A DNA stretch of 64,000 bases from Paraburkholderia silvatlantica (GTDB taxonomy: Bacteria; Pseudomonadota; Gammaproteobacteria; Burkholderiales; Burkholderiaceae): positions 124,001-188,000 of the forward strand of contig NZ_QEOL01000016.1 of the NCBI RefSeq assembly GCF_003096715.1. The letters are read 5' to 3'. The translations under genes and the position numbers were made by a program. Under the pieces are notes generated by a model that saw only the letters and a list, made by a program, of their open reading frames with translations, did not search any database and was not told the origin of the DNA. Below are positions 35,049 through 44,783 of this stretch, in pieces. How positions within the stretch are numbered: the first letter of the stretch is position 1; the number at the start of each line of letters is the position of its first letter.

Positions 35049-35905
35049 GTGATCTCTCCACGGCTGGCGTTGCACAGCGGCGTCGCCTGACAGTTGTCAG
35101 CCGTCTGCCCGCAGCGGTGCTGGTGTCGGCCGCATTTCTGCTTGCGCTGGCTTTCGCCCTGGCTTTTCCGCGCGCCGTCACGCCCTACGATCCGCTCGTG
35201 AGCGACGTCGCCCACGCGATGCAGGCGCCCGATGCCGCACACTGGTTCGGCACCGACCGCATTGGCCGCGACGTGTTTGCGCGCGTCGTGTATGGCGCGC
35301 GCTATTCGCTGCTGATCGGGCTTGCCAGCATGATCGTCAGCCTGCTGATCGGTCTCGTGATCGGCATGACGGCGGGACTGGGACGGCGTGCTGTCGATGA
35401 AAGCGCGTCGCGCGTGTTCGACGTGCTGTCGGCCTTTCCGCCCATTCTTCTGTCCTTGCTGGTCGTGACGTTTCTCGGCCAGGGCATCGTCAATATTGCG
35501 GTGGCGGTCGGCATCGCGGGGATTCCGAAGTTCGGCCGCGTGCTGCGTGCGCAGACGCTGGTGGTGCGCCGCGCCGACTACGTGACGCATGCGGTGGTGT
35601 GGGGCCAGACGCGCCGCGAGGTGTTTCTGCGCCACATCCTGCCGAACGTGCTGGCCGCGATACCCGTGATCGCCACCATCGATATCGGCAGCGCGATCAT
35701 TGCTGTGTCCGGTCTGAGTTTTCTGGGTCTCGGCCCGCAGCCGCCGACGCCCGAATGGGGCGTGATGCTCGCCGAAGGCCGCGACGTGCTGCGCGTGGCA
35801 TGGTGGCCGAGCGTGTTTCCCGGCATGGCGATCACGTTGACGGTGATTGCGTTCTCCGTGATCGGCAAGCATCTGTCCCGCGTCTACGGAGTCAAAGCGC
35901 GATGA
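35045..35905 (+). CDS. ABC permease, DppC type
   Basis: A 286-residue permease. HWFGTDRIGRDVFARVVYGARYSL is, in its core, the diagnostic DppC segment, and the coupling loop reads RRADYVTHAVVWGQTRREV with RHILPNVL following. It forms the heterodimeric channel with the DppB-type protein. Both ends overlap neighbouring genes by four bases (ATGA), a sign of a tightly coupled operon. Confidence 0.92.
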   Translation: MSDLSTAGVAQRRRLTVVSRLPAAVLVSAAFLLALAFALAFPRAVTPYDPLVSDVAHAMQAPDAAHWFGTDRIGRDVFARVVYGARYSLLIGLASMIVSLLIGLVIGMTAGLGRRAVDESASRVFDVLSAFPPILLSLLVVTFLGQGIVNIAVAVGIAGIPKFGRVLRAQTLVVRRADYVTHAVVWGQTRREVFLRHILPNVLAAIPVIATIDIGSAIIAVSGLSFLGLGPQPPTPEWGVMLAEGRDVLRVAWWPSVFPGMAITLTVIAFSVIGKHLSRVYGVKAR

Positions 35906-37665
35906 AAAACGATTTCTCCACAGCGCGCACGCTCGTCGATGTGCGCGGACTCGATATCCGCTTTCCCGATGCAAACGACGGCGAGCCACTGGTGCGGGGC
36001 GTCGATCTGACGATACGCGCCGGCGAATGTGTCGCTCTCGTTGGCGAGTCGGGTTCCGGTAAGAGCCTGACGGCGCGCAGCCTGATCGGTCTGGCGGGCT
36101 ATGGCGCGCGGATGTCGGCGCAACGCTTCGAGATCGACGGAACGAGCGCACTGCAGTTCCGGGAGCGCGACTGGCGGGGTGTGCGCGGCGGTTTCGCAGG
36201 ACTCGTGATGCAGGACGCGCTGGTGTCGCTCGATCCGTTGCGCACGATCGGCGCCGAGATCGAAGAGACGCTCGCGCTGCATGTGCGATCTGGCTCGCGT
36301 GCGGCGCGCCGCGCGCGCGTGCTCGAGACGATGCGCGACGTTGGGATGCCCGAACCGGAGCAACGTGCGCAGCAATATGCGCATGAGTTGTCGGGCGGTT
36401 TGCGGCAGCGGGCGTTGATTGCGTCGGCGATCGTCGCGAGCCCGGCGCTCGTGATCGCCGACGAGCCGACCACCGCGCTCGACGTGACCGTGCAGGCGCA
36501 GATTCTCGATGTGCTGGCTGCGCGTCTGCGTGAAGGCATCGGTGTGCTGCTGGTGTCGCACGATCTTGCCGTGGTGGCGGAAGTGGCCGACCGCGTGCTG
36601 GTGATGCATCGCGGCAAGGTCGTCGAACACGGCGCGACGCATGACGTGTTGGCGCGCCCTGCGCATGCCTGCACGCGGCGGCTGATCGCTGCGCAGCCGT
36701 CCGCTGGCTCGCGCGGGCAGCGGCTGACGTCGGCGCGTCTCCGTAATGACGTGCCTTCCGGGCGTGCGTCGCTGATCGAGCGCGATCCGTTGCCGCCGCG
36801 TCAGCGGGTGTCGGATGAAGCGCTGTTGCAGGTCGAAGCGGTCGGCAAGCGATATCAGCGGCGAGGGGCACGCAAGCGCGCCGCGGACACAGGCGAGTTC
36901 ATCGCGCTCGACAACGTATCGTTCGACGTGCGGCGCGGCGAGGTGGTTGGAATCGTCGGCGAATCGGGTTCGGGCAAGAGCACGTGTGCGAAGCTCGTAC
37001 TCGGACTCGAAGCGCCGTCGGCCGGGCAGGTGTGCTTTCTCGGCACGCTATGGAATGGCGCGGGCGTGCATGAGGCGGCGCGCCGTGAGTTGCGTCCGAA
37101 ATTGCAGTACATCCCGCAGGATCCGCTCAGTTCGTTCGATCCGCGTTATACCGTGAGGCAATTGCTCGCCGAAGCGTTGACCACTTCGGGACTCGATCCG
37201 CAGCAGATACAGGATCGCAGTGTCGAACTGCTCGAACAGGTCGGACTCGATGCGCACCATCTCGAACGGCGGCCGCTGTCGTTATCGGGCGGTCAGCGGC
37301 AGCGCGTGGCGATTGCGCGTGCGATTGCACCGCAGCCTGAGCTGATCGTCTGCGATGAGCCTGTTTCGGCGCTCGATGTCTATGTGCAGGCGCAGGTGCT
37401 CGATCTGCTCGGCACCTTGCAGGCGGAGTTGGGTTTGTCGCTGCTGTTCATCTCGCACGATCTCGATGTGATCCGGCATGTCAGCGACCGCGTGCTGGTT
37501 TTCAAGGACGGGCGTGTTGTCGAAGCGGGCGACGCGCAACGGCTGTCCGATGCGCCACAGCATGCTTATACCCGCTTGCTGATGGCGTCGGCGCCGTCGC
37601 TGCGGCGCGCGAAGGAAGCGGGCAGCGATGCGCTGGTGCGTGAGGTTGAATTGCATGCTGGTTAA
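35902..37665 (+). CDS. Double ABC ATPase, fused DppD-DppF type
   Basis: A 587-residue protein with two complete ATPase domains. Domain 1 (about 10-265): Walker A GESGSGKS, signature LSGGLRQRALIASAI and Walker B LVIADEPTTALD. Domain 2 (about 300-570): the same Walker A, LSGGQRQRVAIARAI and LIVCDEPVSALD. A linker of about 40 residues rich in Arg and Ser joins them. Dipeptide and nickel importers normally use two separate ATPases; fused forms exist in proteobacteria. It completes the importer and is followed by a convergent pair of CMD genes. Start overlaps the previous stop as ATGA. Confidence 0.92.
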   Translation: MKNDFSTARTLVDVRGLDIRFPDANDGEPLVRGVDLTIRAGECVALVGESGSGKSLTARSLIGLAGYGARMSAQRFEIDGTSALQFRERDWRGVRGGFAGLVMQDALVSLDPLRTIGAEIEETLALHVRSGSRAARRARVLETMRDVGMPEPEQRAQQYAHELSGGLRQRALIASAIVASPALVIADEPTTALDVTVQAQILDVLAARLREGIGVLLVSHDLAVVAEVADRVLVMHRGKVVEHGATHDVLARPAHACTRRLIAAQPSAGSRGQRLTSARLRNDVPSGRASLIERDPLPPRQRVSDEALLQVEAVGKRYQRRGARKRAADTGEFIALDNVSFDVRRGEVVGIVGESGSGKSTCAKLVLGLEAPSAGQVCFLGTLWNGAGVHEAARRELRPKLQYIPQDPLSSFDPRYTVRQLLAEALTTSGLDPQQIQDRSVELLEQVGLDAHHLERRPLSLSGGQRQRVAIARAIAPQPELIVCDEPVSALDVYVQAQVLDLLGTLQAELGLSLLFISHDLDVIRHVSDRVLVFKDGRVVEAGDAQRLSDAPQHAYTRLLMASAPSLRRAKEAGSDALVREVELHAG

Positions 37666-37777
37666 GCAGCACTACCCCGCGACAACGTTTGCGCATATCA
37701 AAAGCAGGGCAGCGGCAATGCGATACGGCGATCAGCACGTGTTGACCATCCCGCCGAATTTTCCTGCATATTCAACA

Positions 37778-38353
37778 TCATTCAGGAAACACAGGCTCGC
37801 CGAGCGTCAGCATCAAACGGTTGGCCCACGCGAAGATCGCAATCGCATGGCTCAGGTCGAGGATTTCACCGTGAGTGAGTCCGTTTTCCCTGAGTGCTGC
37901 AATCGATGCCGCATCGATCGTGTCGGGATGCAACGTCAGATCGATCGCGTAACGGACGATTGCCCGTTCGCGCTCCGTGGTGCCTGCCGTTTGCGGATCG
38001 GCGAACACCTGCTGAATGACGTCGTCGCGTTTCGCGAGTTGCTGGAACCGTTGGGCATGCACGGAAGCGCAGTAAACGCAGCCGTTCACCCGCGATACCA
38101 CCGTGCTGGCGAGTTCGCGTTCCGCGCGCGGCAGGCCGCCAGGCGCATACATGATGCTGTTGAACGCGCCCGAGCGTTGCCGCAAGATTTCCGGCTCATG
38201 CACGAGCAGCAGATAGTAGTCGGAAGTCTTCGCTTGCGGATGGCTCGCTTCCAGAACGGCTGTCTGTTCGGGCGTGGCATCGGCGAGCGCCACCGTGTCG
38301 AGCCATGCCGACCAGCCGAGCTGCTGCGACGTGAAGCCATGTGACGTGCTCAT
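37778..38353 (-). CDS. CMD-domain alkylhydroperoxidase-like protein
   Basis: A 191-residue AhpD-fold protein with an intact motif: Cys92, Cys95 and His99 in GCVYCASVHA, and Glu in RAERELAS. It is the second of a translationally coupled pair (start overlaps the stop of the upstream CMD gene as ATGA). I recall such pairs being described as linked protein families next to ABC importers and flavin monooxygenases with unknown function. Here the pair follows the FAD-monooxygenase-like gene on the same strand and converges on the peptide-type importer. Confidence 0.87.
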   Translation of the reverse strand: MSTSHGFTSQQLGWSAWLDTVALADATPEQTAVLEASHPQAKTSDYYLLLVHEPEILRQRSGAFNSIMYAPGGLPRAERELASTVVSRVNGCVYCASVHAQRFQQLAKRDDVIQQVFADPQTAGTTERERAIVRYAIDLTLHPDTIDAASIAALRENGLTHGEILDLSHAIAIFAWANRLMLTLGEPVFPE

Positions 38354-38895
38354 GCTGTGGCCTCCAGTGCTCGCAGTGCGGCAACGATCCGGACCTGATA
38401 CGTGACGAACGCTACGAGTTGCGAAAGCGCGACGATCTCGGGCGTGGACAGAGCGGCTTGTTTCACGCGCAGCAGTGCGGACTTATCGGGGTTTGGGGTG
38501 AGGGTCGCAAGCGCGTGCGTGTGCTTGAGAATCGCGGCGAGTCTGGCGTCTGTGTCCGCCGCGTTTGCATGCGCCACGCCCTCGGCGATGAAGCCTTCCA
38601 GCGCCGCAATGGCGCTCCTGGCCGACGAACCCAAAGCAGGCAGGCGCTCGCGATATGCACGCGCCGCCTCGGGCGCTGCCGACAATGCGGCTGCATAGCT
38701 GGCGGCCGCAAAACGCTCATCGAGCGAAAGCCCGGTGGCGTTCGGGTCGAAGAGGGCGTCGAAGCTGCCTTGCGTATAGCGTGTGGCATCGGCGCGGGCG
38801 GCGCGTAGCGCGGCGACCGAACCCGTCGATGCGATTCCGGCCAGACGCGCGGTGTCGTCGTCGGGTATCGGCGTCGGCTTGACTTCTGTTGTCAT
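38350..38895 (-). CDS. CMD-domain partner protein without cysteines
   Basis: A 181-residue protein with the helical pattern of the CMD fold (ALATLTPNPDKSALLRVKQA, then VALSQLVAFVTYQVRIVA) but not a single cysteine, so it cannot carry out AhpD-type thiol chemistry. It is probably the structural or substrate-binding partner of the adjacent CxxC protein. The ATG at 38895 has a GGGGATC site; the longer open frame upstream belongs to the antisense of the monooxygenase gene. It lies 23 bases downstream of that gene. Confidence 0.82.
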   Translation of the reverse strand: MTTEVKPTPIPDDDTARLAGIASTGSVAALRAARADATRYTQGSFDALFDPNATGLSLDERFAAASYAAALSAAPEAARAYRERLPALGSSARSAIAALEGFIAEGVAHANAADTDARLAAILKHTHALATLTPNPDKSALLRVKQAALSTPEIVALSQLVAFVTYQVRIVAALRALEATA

Positions 38896-38918
38896 GCGAG
38901 ATCCCCAGGATAAGGTGT

Positions 38919-40394
38919 TCACGATTCGTCGATGACGGACGGGGCGTCCGCGTCGGTCCATTCGTCGCCGGCAAGTTCGGCCTTGTCGAATGCCTGGAGC
39001 GCGGCGTAATGGCTTTCGCGGTCGGCGTCGAACAGCATCGACGCGATCGCACGCGCGAGGCGCTGCGCGCCGTCGCTGATGGCGGGGATGTCGCCCGCCA
39101 CCTTGCCGTGCGAGAGACTCGCCGCGTGATTGAAGCAATGAATGCGGGCAAGCGCGGGACAGGCGCCGGGCACGCGCTCCTGAAAAGCAAAGCGGCTATC
39201 CAGATCGGGCGATGTCGCAAGCTCTTCGTTGTCGAGTTCCGTGCCCGGATCGAAACGATCACGCCAACGCCTCACATGTGGGGCAATGGCGGCGAATTCG
39301 TCGCGCGTGTCGATCTCCGAATGGAAGCCGGTTGCGAAAATCAGATAGTCGAGTTCATAACGCCCTTTGGGTGTATCGATGACGAGTCCGTCAGCATGAG
39401 CGGCAGCGTGATCGATAGGGCTCCCCAGATGCAGATACGCGTTCTCGTGGCGCGTGACACGCAGCACGCTGTCGCGCGGTGGCGGTGTCTGGCTTTGCGC
39501 CGAATAGTGCAGAAAGCGCCACTTCCATGCGTCGGGCAGATGCATGAAGCCATGCACCAACCCCGGGCTGCCAATCCCTGTCAGCTTGTTGATGCGAGGC
39601 AGTTCGCTGCGGCGGATGAACATATCGACGCGTGCGGCACCCGCTTCGAGTGCGCATGCCGCGTTGTCGAAGGCCGATGCGCTCGCACCGACGACGCCCA
39701 CTCGCCGTCCGCGCAACGCGTCGAAGTCGATTGCATCGGACGAGTGTGCATGACGATGCGCAGGCAGATGCCGCGCAACGGGCGGCACATAGGCGCCGCC
39801 AAGACCTTCGCGGCCGGTTGCGAGCACGACGTGGCGCGCAAGCACGGTGCGCGTCTGCGCGTCGCCCGATGTGCGCAGTTCGAGCGTGAGCAGGCCATCC
39901 TCGCGTGGCTGAAGCCGCACGAGGTGCGTGTCGTTGACAACCGGCAGCGCCAGCACCTTCCGATACCAGCGCAGATAATCCATCCATTGCGTGCGCGGGA
40001 TCTTGTTCAACGCTTCCCATTGCTCGCGCCCGAACTGCGCTTCGTACCATGCGCGGAACGTAAGCGCGGGAAAACGCAGCGCCGGCCCGGTCAATTGCTT
40101 GGGCGAGCGCAAGGTATTCATCCTCGCGTAAGACACCCACGGACCTTCGTGTCCTGCATTCGCCTGATCGAACAGCTGGATGTGCTCGATGCCGAGCATG
40201 CGCAGTTCTGCTGCCGCTGTGAGGCCCGCCATGCCCGCGCCGATGATCGCGACGTCGAGCACGCGTTCGTTTTCCGCGAAGCGCGGCGGCACCCACGCAG
40301 GCGCGGGCAGTTCGAGCCACGCGAGGTCTTCGCGCAGGCGTGCTTCGAGTGCGGCGAGTCCGCCGCTGTGAGCGGGAGATATCGTTTGGCTCAT
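38919..40394 (-). CDS. FAD/NAD(P)-dependent monooxygenase-like flavoprotein (paralogue 1)
   Basis: A 491-residue protein with two dinucleotide-binding motifs: DVAIIGAGMAGLTAAAE near residue 45 for FAD and VGVVGASASAFDNAA near residue 220 for NADPH, the layout of class B monooxygenases. FATGF near the C-terminal third is the usual second FAD contact. It is clearly paralogous to the gene at 54688: ARMNTLRSPKQLTGP here against ARMNKLRTPKTLVGP there, and both carry an SDAIDF.ALRG segment. Its start overlaps the stop of the upstream LysR gene as ATGA, and the two CMD genes follow, so regulator, oxygenase and CMD proteins form one operon. N- or S-oxygenation of an imported compound is a reasonable guess. 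Confidence 0.83.
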   Translation of the reverse strand: MSQTISPAHSGGLAALEARLREDLAWLELPAPAWVPPRFAENERVLDVAIIGAGMAGLTAAAELRMLGIEHIQLFDQANAGHEGPWVSYARMNTLRSPKQLTGPALRFPALTFRAWYEAQFGREQWEALNKIPRTQWMDYLRWYRKVLALPVVNDTHLVRLQPREDGLLTLELRTSGDAQTRTVLARHVVLATGREGLGGAYVPPVARHLPAHRHAHSSDAIDFDALRGRRVGVVGASASAFDNAACALEAGAARVDMFIRRSELPRINKLTGIGSPGLVHGFMHLPDAWKWRFLHYSAQSQTPPPRDSVLRVTRHENAYLHLGSPIDHAAAHADGLVIDTPKGRYELDYLIFATGFHSEIDTRDEFAAIAPHVRRWRDRFDPGTELDNEELATSPDLDSRFAFQERVPGACPALARIHCFNHAASLSHGKVAGDIPAISDGAQRLARAIASMLFDADRESHYAALQAFDKAELAGDEWTDADAPSVIDES

Positions 40395-41392
40395 GTCGTG
40401 GCTCCCGTAGTTTTGCGAATTGTGCGTTTACTGTTGGCCGCGTCGCGATGAGCGGGGGACGACAGCAGCGCGTCATGCTGCGCCGCCTGATGACGCGTCG
40501 CTCCCGGCAGCAGTTCCTGGGAGACGAGCTCGATTGCCGTAATCAATGCCTCGATTGCGGGCGTGACGGGTTTGCCCGAAGCCGTGACGACGCCATAGTA
40601 GAAGGGGATATTCACGTCGATCGGCCGCACGACGACGCCCTGGACGGGCATACCGAAGGCCGTGGCAGGATCGACCACCGCCACCGCGAGCTTCGCCTGT
40701 GCGGCCATCACCGCGTTGAGCGAGGCATTGCTTTCGAATGCCACGGTCGATGTGAGGCCGGCTGCGTCGAATGCCGCGTCGATGCGGCAGCGCAGCCGGT
40801 AGCGGTTGGCGACCGTCGCAATCTTGCGTGCGGCGAGAACGTGCAAAGAGATCACGGGTGCGTCGGCCAGCGGATCGTCCTGACTGACGACGGCCACGCA
40901 AGGCGCCTCGATCAGATAGTGCAGATCGAGCGCGGCATGACCTAGCGGCAGCGTGGCGATGCCGATGTCTACCGAACGCGACAGCAGCGCCTGCACCACC
41001 TGCTCGGCGGACGCGCTGCGCAACTGCGTTTCGTGCGCTGCTGCATCCTGCTCGATCCGCGCGATGGCGCGAGGCACCAGCGCAGCCGCGAGCGCAGGCG
41101 TAGCGGCGATTCTCAGCGGCGGCGCTTCGTCTCGCCCGATGGCAAGCGCACTGGCGCGAATCCGTTCGAGTCCGACGAGCATGCGCTCCACTTCCGCGTA
41201 GAGCAGAAACGCGCGCTCCGTCGGCGTGACGCGCGGGCCTTTGCGATCGAAGAGCGGATAGTCGATCTCCTGTTCGAGATCCTGGATCATGCGCGAAACG
41301 CCGGGCTGCGATCTTCCGAGCAACCGGGCGGCGCCCGTCACGCTGCCAGCCGACATCACGGCGGAAAATGCTTCGAGCTGATGCAACTCCAT
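40391..41392 (-). CDS. LysR-family transcriptional regulator
   Basis: A 333-residue LysR protein. The winged helix is at the N-terminus (MELHQLEAFSAVMSAGSVTG, AARLLGRSQPGVSRMIQDLE split between helices), and the rest is the two-lobed periplasmic-binding-like sensor; a basic tail of about 25 residues follows. An in-frame ATG four codons upstream (41404) is less likely because it lacks a site. It leads a minus-strand operon with the monooxygenase and CMD pair and is divergent from the Liv-type importer, the classic LysR arrangement, so both directions may be under its control. The shared gap contains a CAGTTCTT/AAGAACTG dyad. Confidence 0.9.
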   Translation of the reverse strand: MELHQLEAFSAVMSAGSVTGAARLLGRSQPGVSRMIQDLEQEIDYPLFDRKGPRVTPTERAFLLYAEVERMLVGLERIRASALAIGRDEAPPLRIAATPALAAALVPRAIARIEQDAAAHETQLRSASAEQVVQALLSRSVDIGIATLPLGHAALDLHYLIEAPCVAVVSQDDPLADAPVISLHVLAARKIATVANRYRLRCRIDAAFDAAGLTSTVAFESNASLNAVMAAQAKLAVAVVDPATAFGMPVQGVVVRPIDVNIPFYYGVVTASGKPVTPAIEALITAIELVSQELLPGATRHQAAQHDALLSSPAHRDAANSKRTIRKTTGATT

Positions 41393-41729
41393 ACGACATT
41401 CCATTCATGTGGTGGATGCATTGTAGGAGGGCTTGCATGCGCAGTTCTTATAATAAATTCGGCTATCGAAAGAACTGGATTGCGACAGGCAAGACTCACT
41501 TACCACGCAGAGGATGGGCGATCCGATGCAGTCAGGAGCAGCAAAGCCTTGTCGCGTAACGCCTGGTGTCACATGCCGGCGATCAATTACGCGTCACGCG
41601 AATGCATTGCATGGAACGCGAAAAGCATTCCACCGAAAAGCGCATAACGATTGACGCTTATGTTGTTTGGTTCGCTTCTTTCCGACATGGTTACATCGCA
41701 GCATCATCATCTGATAGCGTGAGATCGAC
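41393..41729. other. LysR-Liv divergent promoter region
   Basis: About 337 bases with no supported gene. It contains a dyad (41442-41477) with a TATAAT hexamer inside it at 41449-41454. Confidence 0.6.
41442..41477. promoter_or_regulatory. Putative LysR binding region
   Basis: CAGTTCTT and AAGAACTG are exact complements separated by 20 bases; the inner TTCTTATAATAA is itself nearly symmetrical. Position 50-85 bases upstream of the LysR start suits an autoregulatory LysR site. The assignment is inferred. Confidence 0.4.
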
Positions 41730-42923
41730 ATGTCGAAAGAGCAGAACGAGGGAAGGCGGCGCATCGTACTGCACCGTATCGCGGGTGTGATGGCGCTGGG
41801 CGTTGCATGCGTATTGCCATTGACGCACACCGGTACGGCCCATGCCGCAGGCGATCCCTACTGGGTCGGCGTAACGGGGCCGCTCAGCGGTCAGGATGCG
41901 CAGTACGGCGAGCAATGGAAGCGCGGCTTCGATCTCGCGCTCGAGCAGATCAATGCGAACGGCGGCATCAACGGCCATCCGCTCAATTACGACTTCGAGG
42001 ATAGCCGCAGCGATCCGCGCCAGGCCGTGGCGATTGCACAGAAGTTCGTCGACGACAAACGCATCCTGCTCGAACTCGGCGATCTGTCGAGCGGCGCATC
42101 GATGGCCGCTTCGCCGATCTATCAGCGCGCCGGTCTCGTACAATTCGGCTTCACGAATTCGCACCCTGACTTCACGAAGGGCGGCGACTATATGTGGAGC
42201 ACGGCGATCAGCCAGGCGGAAGAACAGCCGTTGCTCGCCAGCTATGTCACGAAGGGACTCGGCTTCAAGAAGATTGCCGTGCTCTATCTGAATACCGACT
42301 GGGGCCGCACGAGCAAGGATATCTTCGCCAAGGCCGCGGCAGAAGACGGCGCGCAGGTCGTGGCAGCGGAAGGCTACCAGCCGAACGAAAGGGACTTCCG
42401 CGCCACGCTGACGCGTGTGAAGAGTGCATCGCCGGATTCGCTGGTGCTGATCTCGTACTACTCGGACGGCGCGCAGATCGTGCGCCAGGCGCGTGCTTCT
42501 GGCGTGCATGAACCGATCGCCGCGGTAGGCTCGGTGTACTCGCCGAAGTTTCTCGATCTGGGTGGCGACGCGGTGAACGGCGTCTACACGGAGTCGAATT
42601 TCTTCCCCGGCGACCCGCGTCCCGAGGTACAGAGCTTCGTGCAGCGCTATCGCGCGAAATACAACGCCGAGCCGGATACGTTCGCAGCGCGCGCGTATGA
42701 CGCAATGACGTTGGCCGCCGAAGTGATCCGCCGTTACGGCCCGACGCGCAGTGGCGTGCACGACGGCTTCGCGAAGATCGACAACGTGCCGAGCGTGATC
42801 TTCGGCAAGTTCCGTTTCGATCCGCAGACGCGCCGCGTGGCGGGTGCAAAGAATCTCGATCTGGTGGTCAAGGACGGCAAGTTCGCGCTGTGGGACGGCA
42901 AGGGTGCGCCGCGCGCGCAGTAA
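41730..42923 (+). CDS. ABC substrate-binding protein, branched-chain amino-acid (LivJ-like) type
   Basis: A 397-residue periplasmic protein. A basic N-terminus and hydrophobic stretch end at AHAAGDP, a standard signal peptide. The mature protein begins [20 protein letters not shown] and contains [12 protein letters not shown], both typical of the Peripla_BP_6/LivJ family. The two lobes are complete and the length is normal. It heads an operon with a fused permease and two ATPases. Members of this family bind branched-chain amino acids, amides, urea and aromatic compounds, so the ligand is open. Confidence 0.9.
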   Translation: MSKEQNEGRRRIVLHRIAGVMALGVACVLPLTHTGTAHAAGDPYWVGVTGPLSGQDAQYGEQWKRGFDLALEQINANGGINGHPLNYDFEDSRSDPRQAVAIAQKFVDDKRILLELGDLSSGASMAASPIYQRAGLVQFGFTNSHPDFTKGGDYMWSTAISQAEEQPLLASYVTKGLGFKKIAVLYLNTDWGRTSKDIFAKAAAEDGAQVVAAEGYQPNERDFRATLTRVKSASPDSLVLISYYSDGAQIVRQARASGVHEPIAAVGSVYSPKFLDLGGDAVNGVYTESNFFPGDPRPEVQSFVQRYRAKYNAEPDTFAARAYDAMTLAAEVIRRYGPTRSGVHDGFAKIDNVPSVIFGKFRFDPQTRRVAGAKNLDLVVKDGKFALWDGKGAPRAQ

Positions 42924-42949
42924 CCACGATATCGCACAGGACTGATGCT

Positions 42950-44773
42950 ATGGCGGCGTGGTTCGATTACACGGTCAACGGGCTGATCGTCGGAAACATC
43001 TATGCGTTGCTCGCGGTCGGGCTGGCGCTGATTTTCGGCGTGTCGCATCTGATCAACTTTGCGCACGGTTCGGTGTATATGGTGGGCGGCTTCATCGGCT
43101 GGCTGTGCCTGACGCGGCTCGGCCTGCCGCTGCCCATCGCGCTCGTTGCGACTATCGGCGGCTGCGCGCTGCTCGGCATCGTGATCGAACGGATTGGCTT
43201 GCGGCCATTGCAGGGCGCAGCGCGCATCGCGCCGCTGCTCGCTACCATCGGCATCAGCTTCGTGCTCGATCAGCTTGCGCAGATCGTGTTCGGACCGGAC
43301 CCGCGTCCTGTGCCGGGCTCGCTGCCGCAATGGACGGTGGCGCTTGGCGGCGCGACGCTCAGTTCGCTCGATGTGCTGATTGCCGCCATCGGTATCGGCG
43401 CGGCGGCTGTGTTGTACGCGTTTCTGCGCTTCACGCGCTTGGGCTGGGCGGTGCGCGCGACCGCGCAGGACCGCGACGCCGCGCAGCAGATGGGCGTGAA
43501 CGTGCATGCCGTGAATCGCACGGTGTTCGCGATTGCATGCGGTCTGGGCGGACTCAGCGGTTTGCTGGTCGGCATGTACTACAACAGCATCGATCCGGCG
43601 ATGGGCTTTCAGGCCACGCTCAAGGGTGTCGTGGCGCTACTGATCGGCGGCCTGGGAAATGTACCCGGTGCGATTGCCGGAAGCCTGCTGCTCGGGCTGG
43701 TCGAAAGCTATGGGGTCGCGCTGTTCGGAACGAGCTATCGTGATCTGTTTGCGTTCGTGCTGTTGCTGTTGTTTCTCGTGTGGCGTCCCAATGGGCTGTT
43801 CAGTTCGAACCGTCGCCCGCCGCCGGAACCGCTGACGGGCACCTTTCTGTCGAACAGCAAGGCCGTGCGCATCTCGCCGCGTCTGATCGGCATTCTGCTG
43901 ACGGCCGCGTTTGCGCTGCCCTTCGTTGCGCCGTTTCCGTATCTGCTGCAGACGCTCACGAACGGCTGGATCTTCGGCCTGCTTGCGCTGAGCCTGACGC
44001 TGGTCGCGGGCACGGTGGGGCAGATATCGCTCGGTCATGCGGCATTGCTGCTGATTGGCGCGTATGCGTCCGCGTTGCTGTCGGTCGATCTGGGCTGGTC
44101 GCCCGCGCTGACGATCCTGCTGGCGGGCGCGATCACGGCTGTGATCGGCACGTTGCTGATCTATCCGTCGTTCCGGCTGCGCGGCCACTATGTGTCGATT
44201 GCGACGCTCGGTATCGGCGAAATCGTCGGGCTTGTGATTCTCAATTGGGACAGCCTGACGCGCGGACCGATCGGCGTGACGGGCATTGCGCCACTGTCGC
44301 TGTTCGGCTGGGAACTGTCGGACGCACGCGGGGTGTACTGGTTCACGCTGGCCGTGCTCGTCGTGCTTGCCGCGCTTCAACTGCGGCTGCTGCGCTCGCA
44401 TCTGGGCCGTACGTGGCGCGCCATCCGTGAAGACGACGTGGCGGCGCGCGCGTACGGCGTCCGACCGAACCGCTACAAAGCCATCGCGTTCGCGTGCGGC
44501 GGATTTGCAGCAGGTATCGGCGGTGGGATTGCCGCGCATCTTTATAGCTACATCAACTACCAGACCTTCGATTCGCAAGTGTCGATTCTCGGCCTGACGA
44601 TGGTGATACTCGGCGGCCTCGGCAACGTGCCGGGCGCGATCATGGGCGCCATTGCGCTGGTCGGTCTGCCGGAGCTGTTCCGTTTCGCCGCCGACTACCG
44701 CATGCTGGTCTATGGCGTGGTGTTGCTGCTGCTCGTGCGCTTCCGTCCACGAGGCCTGTTCGGCGCCGTCTGA
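42950..44773 (+). CDS. Fused LivH-LivM branched-chain-type ABC permease
   Basis: A 607-residue protein joining both permease halves that are normally two genes. Residues 1-300 are LivH-like ([20 protein letters not shown], then [13 protein letters not shown] and [15 protein letters not shown]), and residues about 320-607 are LivM-like ([20 protein letters not shown], then [16 protein letters not shown] and [13 protein letters not shown]). No stop or frameshift lies between, and a 25-residue hydrophilic linker joins the halves, so the fusion is genuine in this sequence. Start at 42950 is the first ATG fitting the family N-terminus. The protein alone could form the full channel. Confidence 0.92.
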   Translation: MAAWFDYTVNGLIVGNIYALLAVGLALIFGVSHLINFAHGSVYMVGGFIGWLCLTRLGLPLPIALVATIGGCALLGIVIERIGLRPLQGAARIAPLLATIGISFVLDQLAQIVFGPDPRPVPGSLPQWTVALGGATLSSLDVLIAAIGIGAAAVLYAFLRFTRLGWAVRATAQDRDAAQQMGVNVHAVNRTVFAIACGLGGLSGLLVGMYYNSIDPAMGFQATLKGVVALLIGGLGNVPGAIAGSLLLGLVESYGVALFGTSYRDLFAFVLLLLFLVWRPNGLFSSNRRPPPEPLTGTFLSNSKAVRISPRLIGILLTAAFALPFVAPFPYLLQTLTNGWIFGLLALSLTLVAGTVGQISLGHAALLLIGAYASALLSVDLGWSPALTILLAGAITAVIGTLLIYPSFRLRGHYVSIATLGIGEIVGLVILNWDSLTRGPIGVTGIAPLSLFGWELSDARGVYWFTLAVLVVLAALQLRLLRSHLGRTWRAIREDDVAARAYGVRPNRYKAIAFACGGFAAGIGGGIAAHLYSYINYQTFDSQVSILGLTMVILGGLGNVPGAIMGAIALVGLPELFRFAADYRMLVYGVVLLLLVRFRPRGLFGAV

Positions 44774-44783
44774 GGAGATGACG

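Noticed and set aside
34802-36871. 689-codon minus-strand open frame across the dipeptide-type permease and ATPase genes
   Set aside because: It spans three well-supported genes on the other strand and has only arginine/alanine-rich noise.
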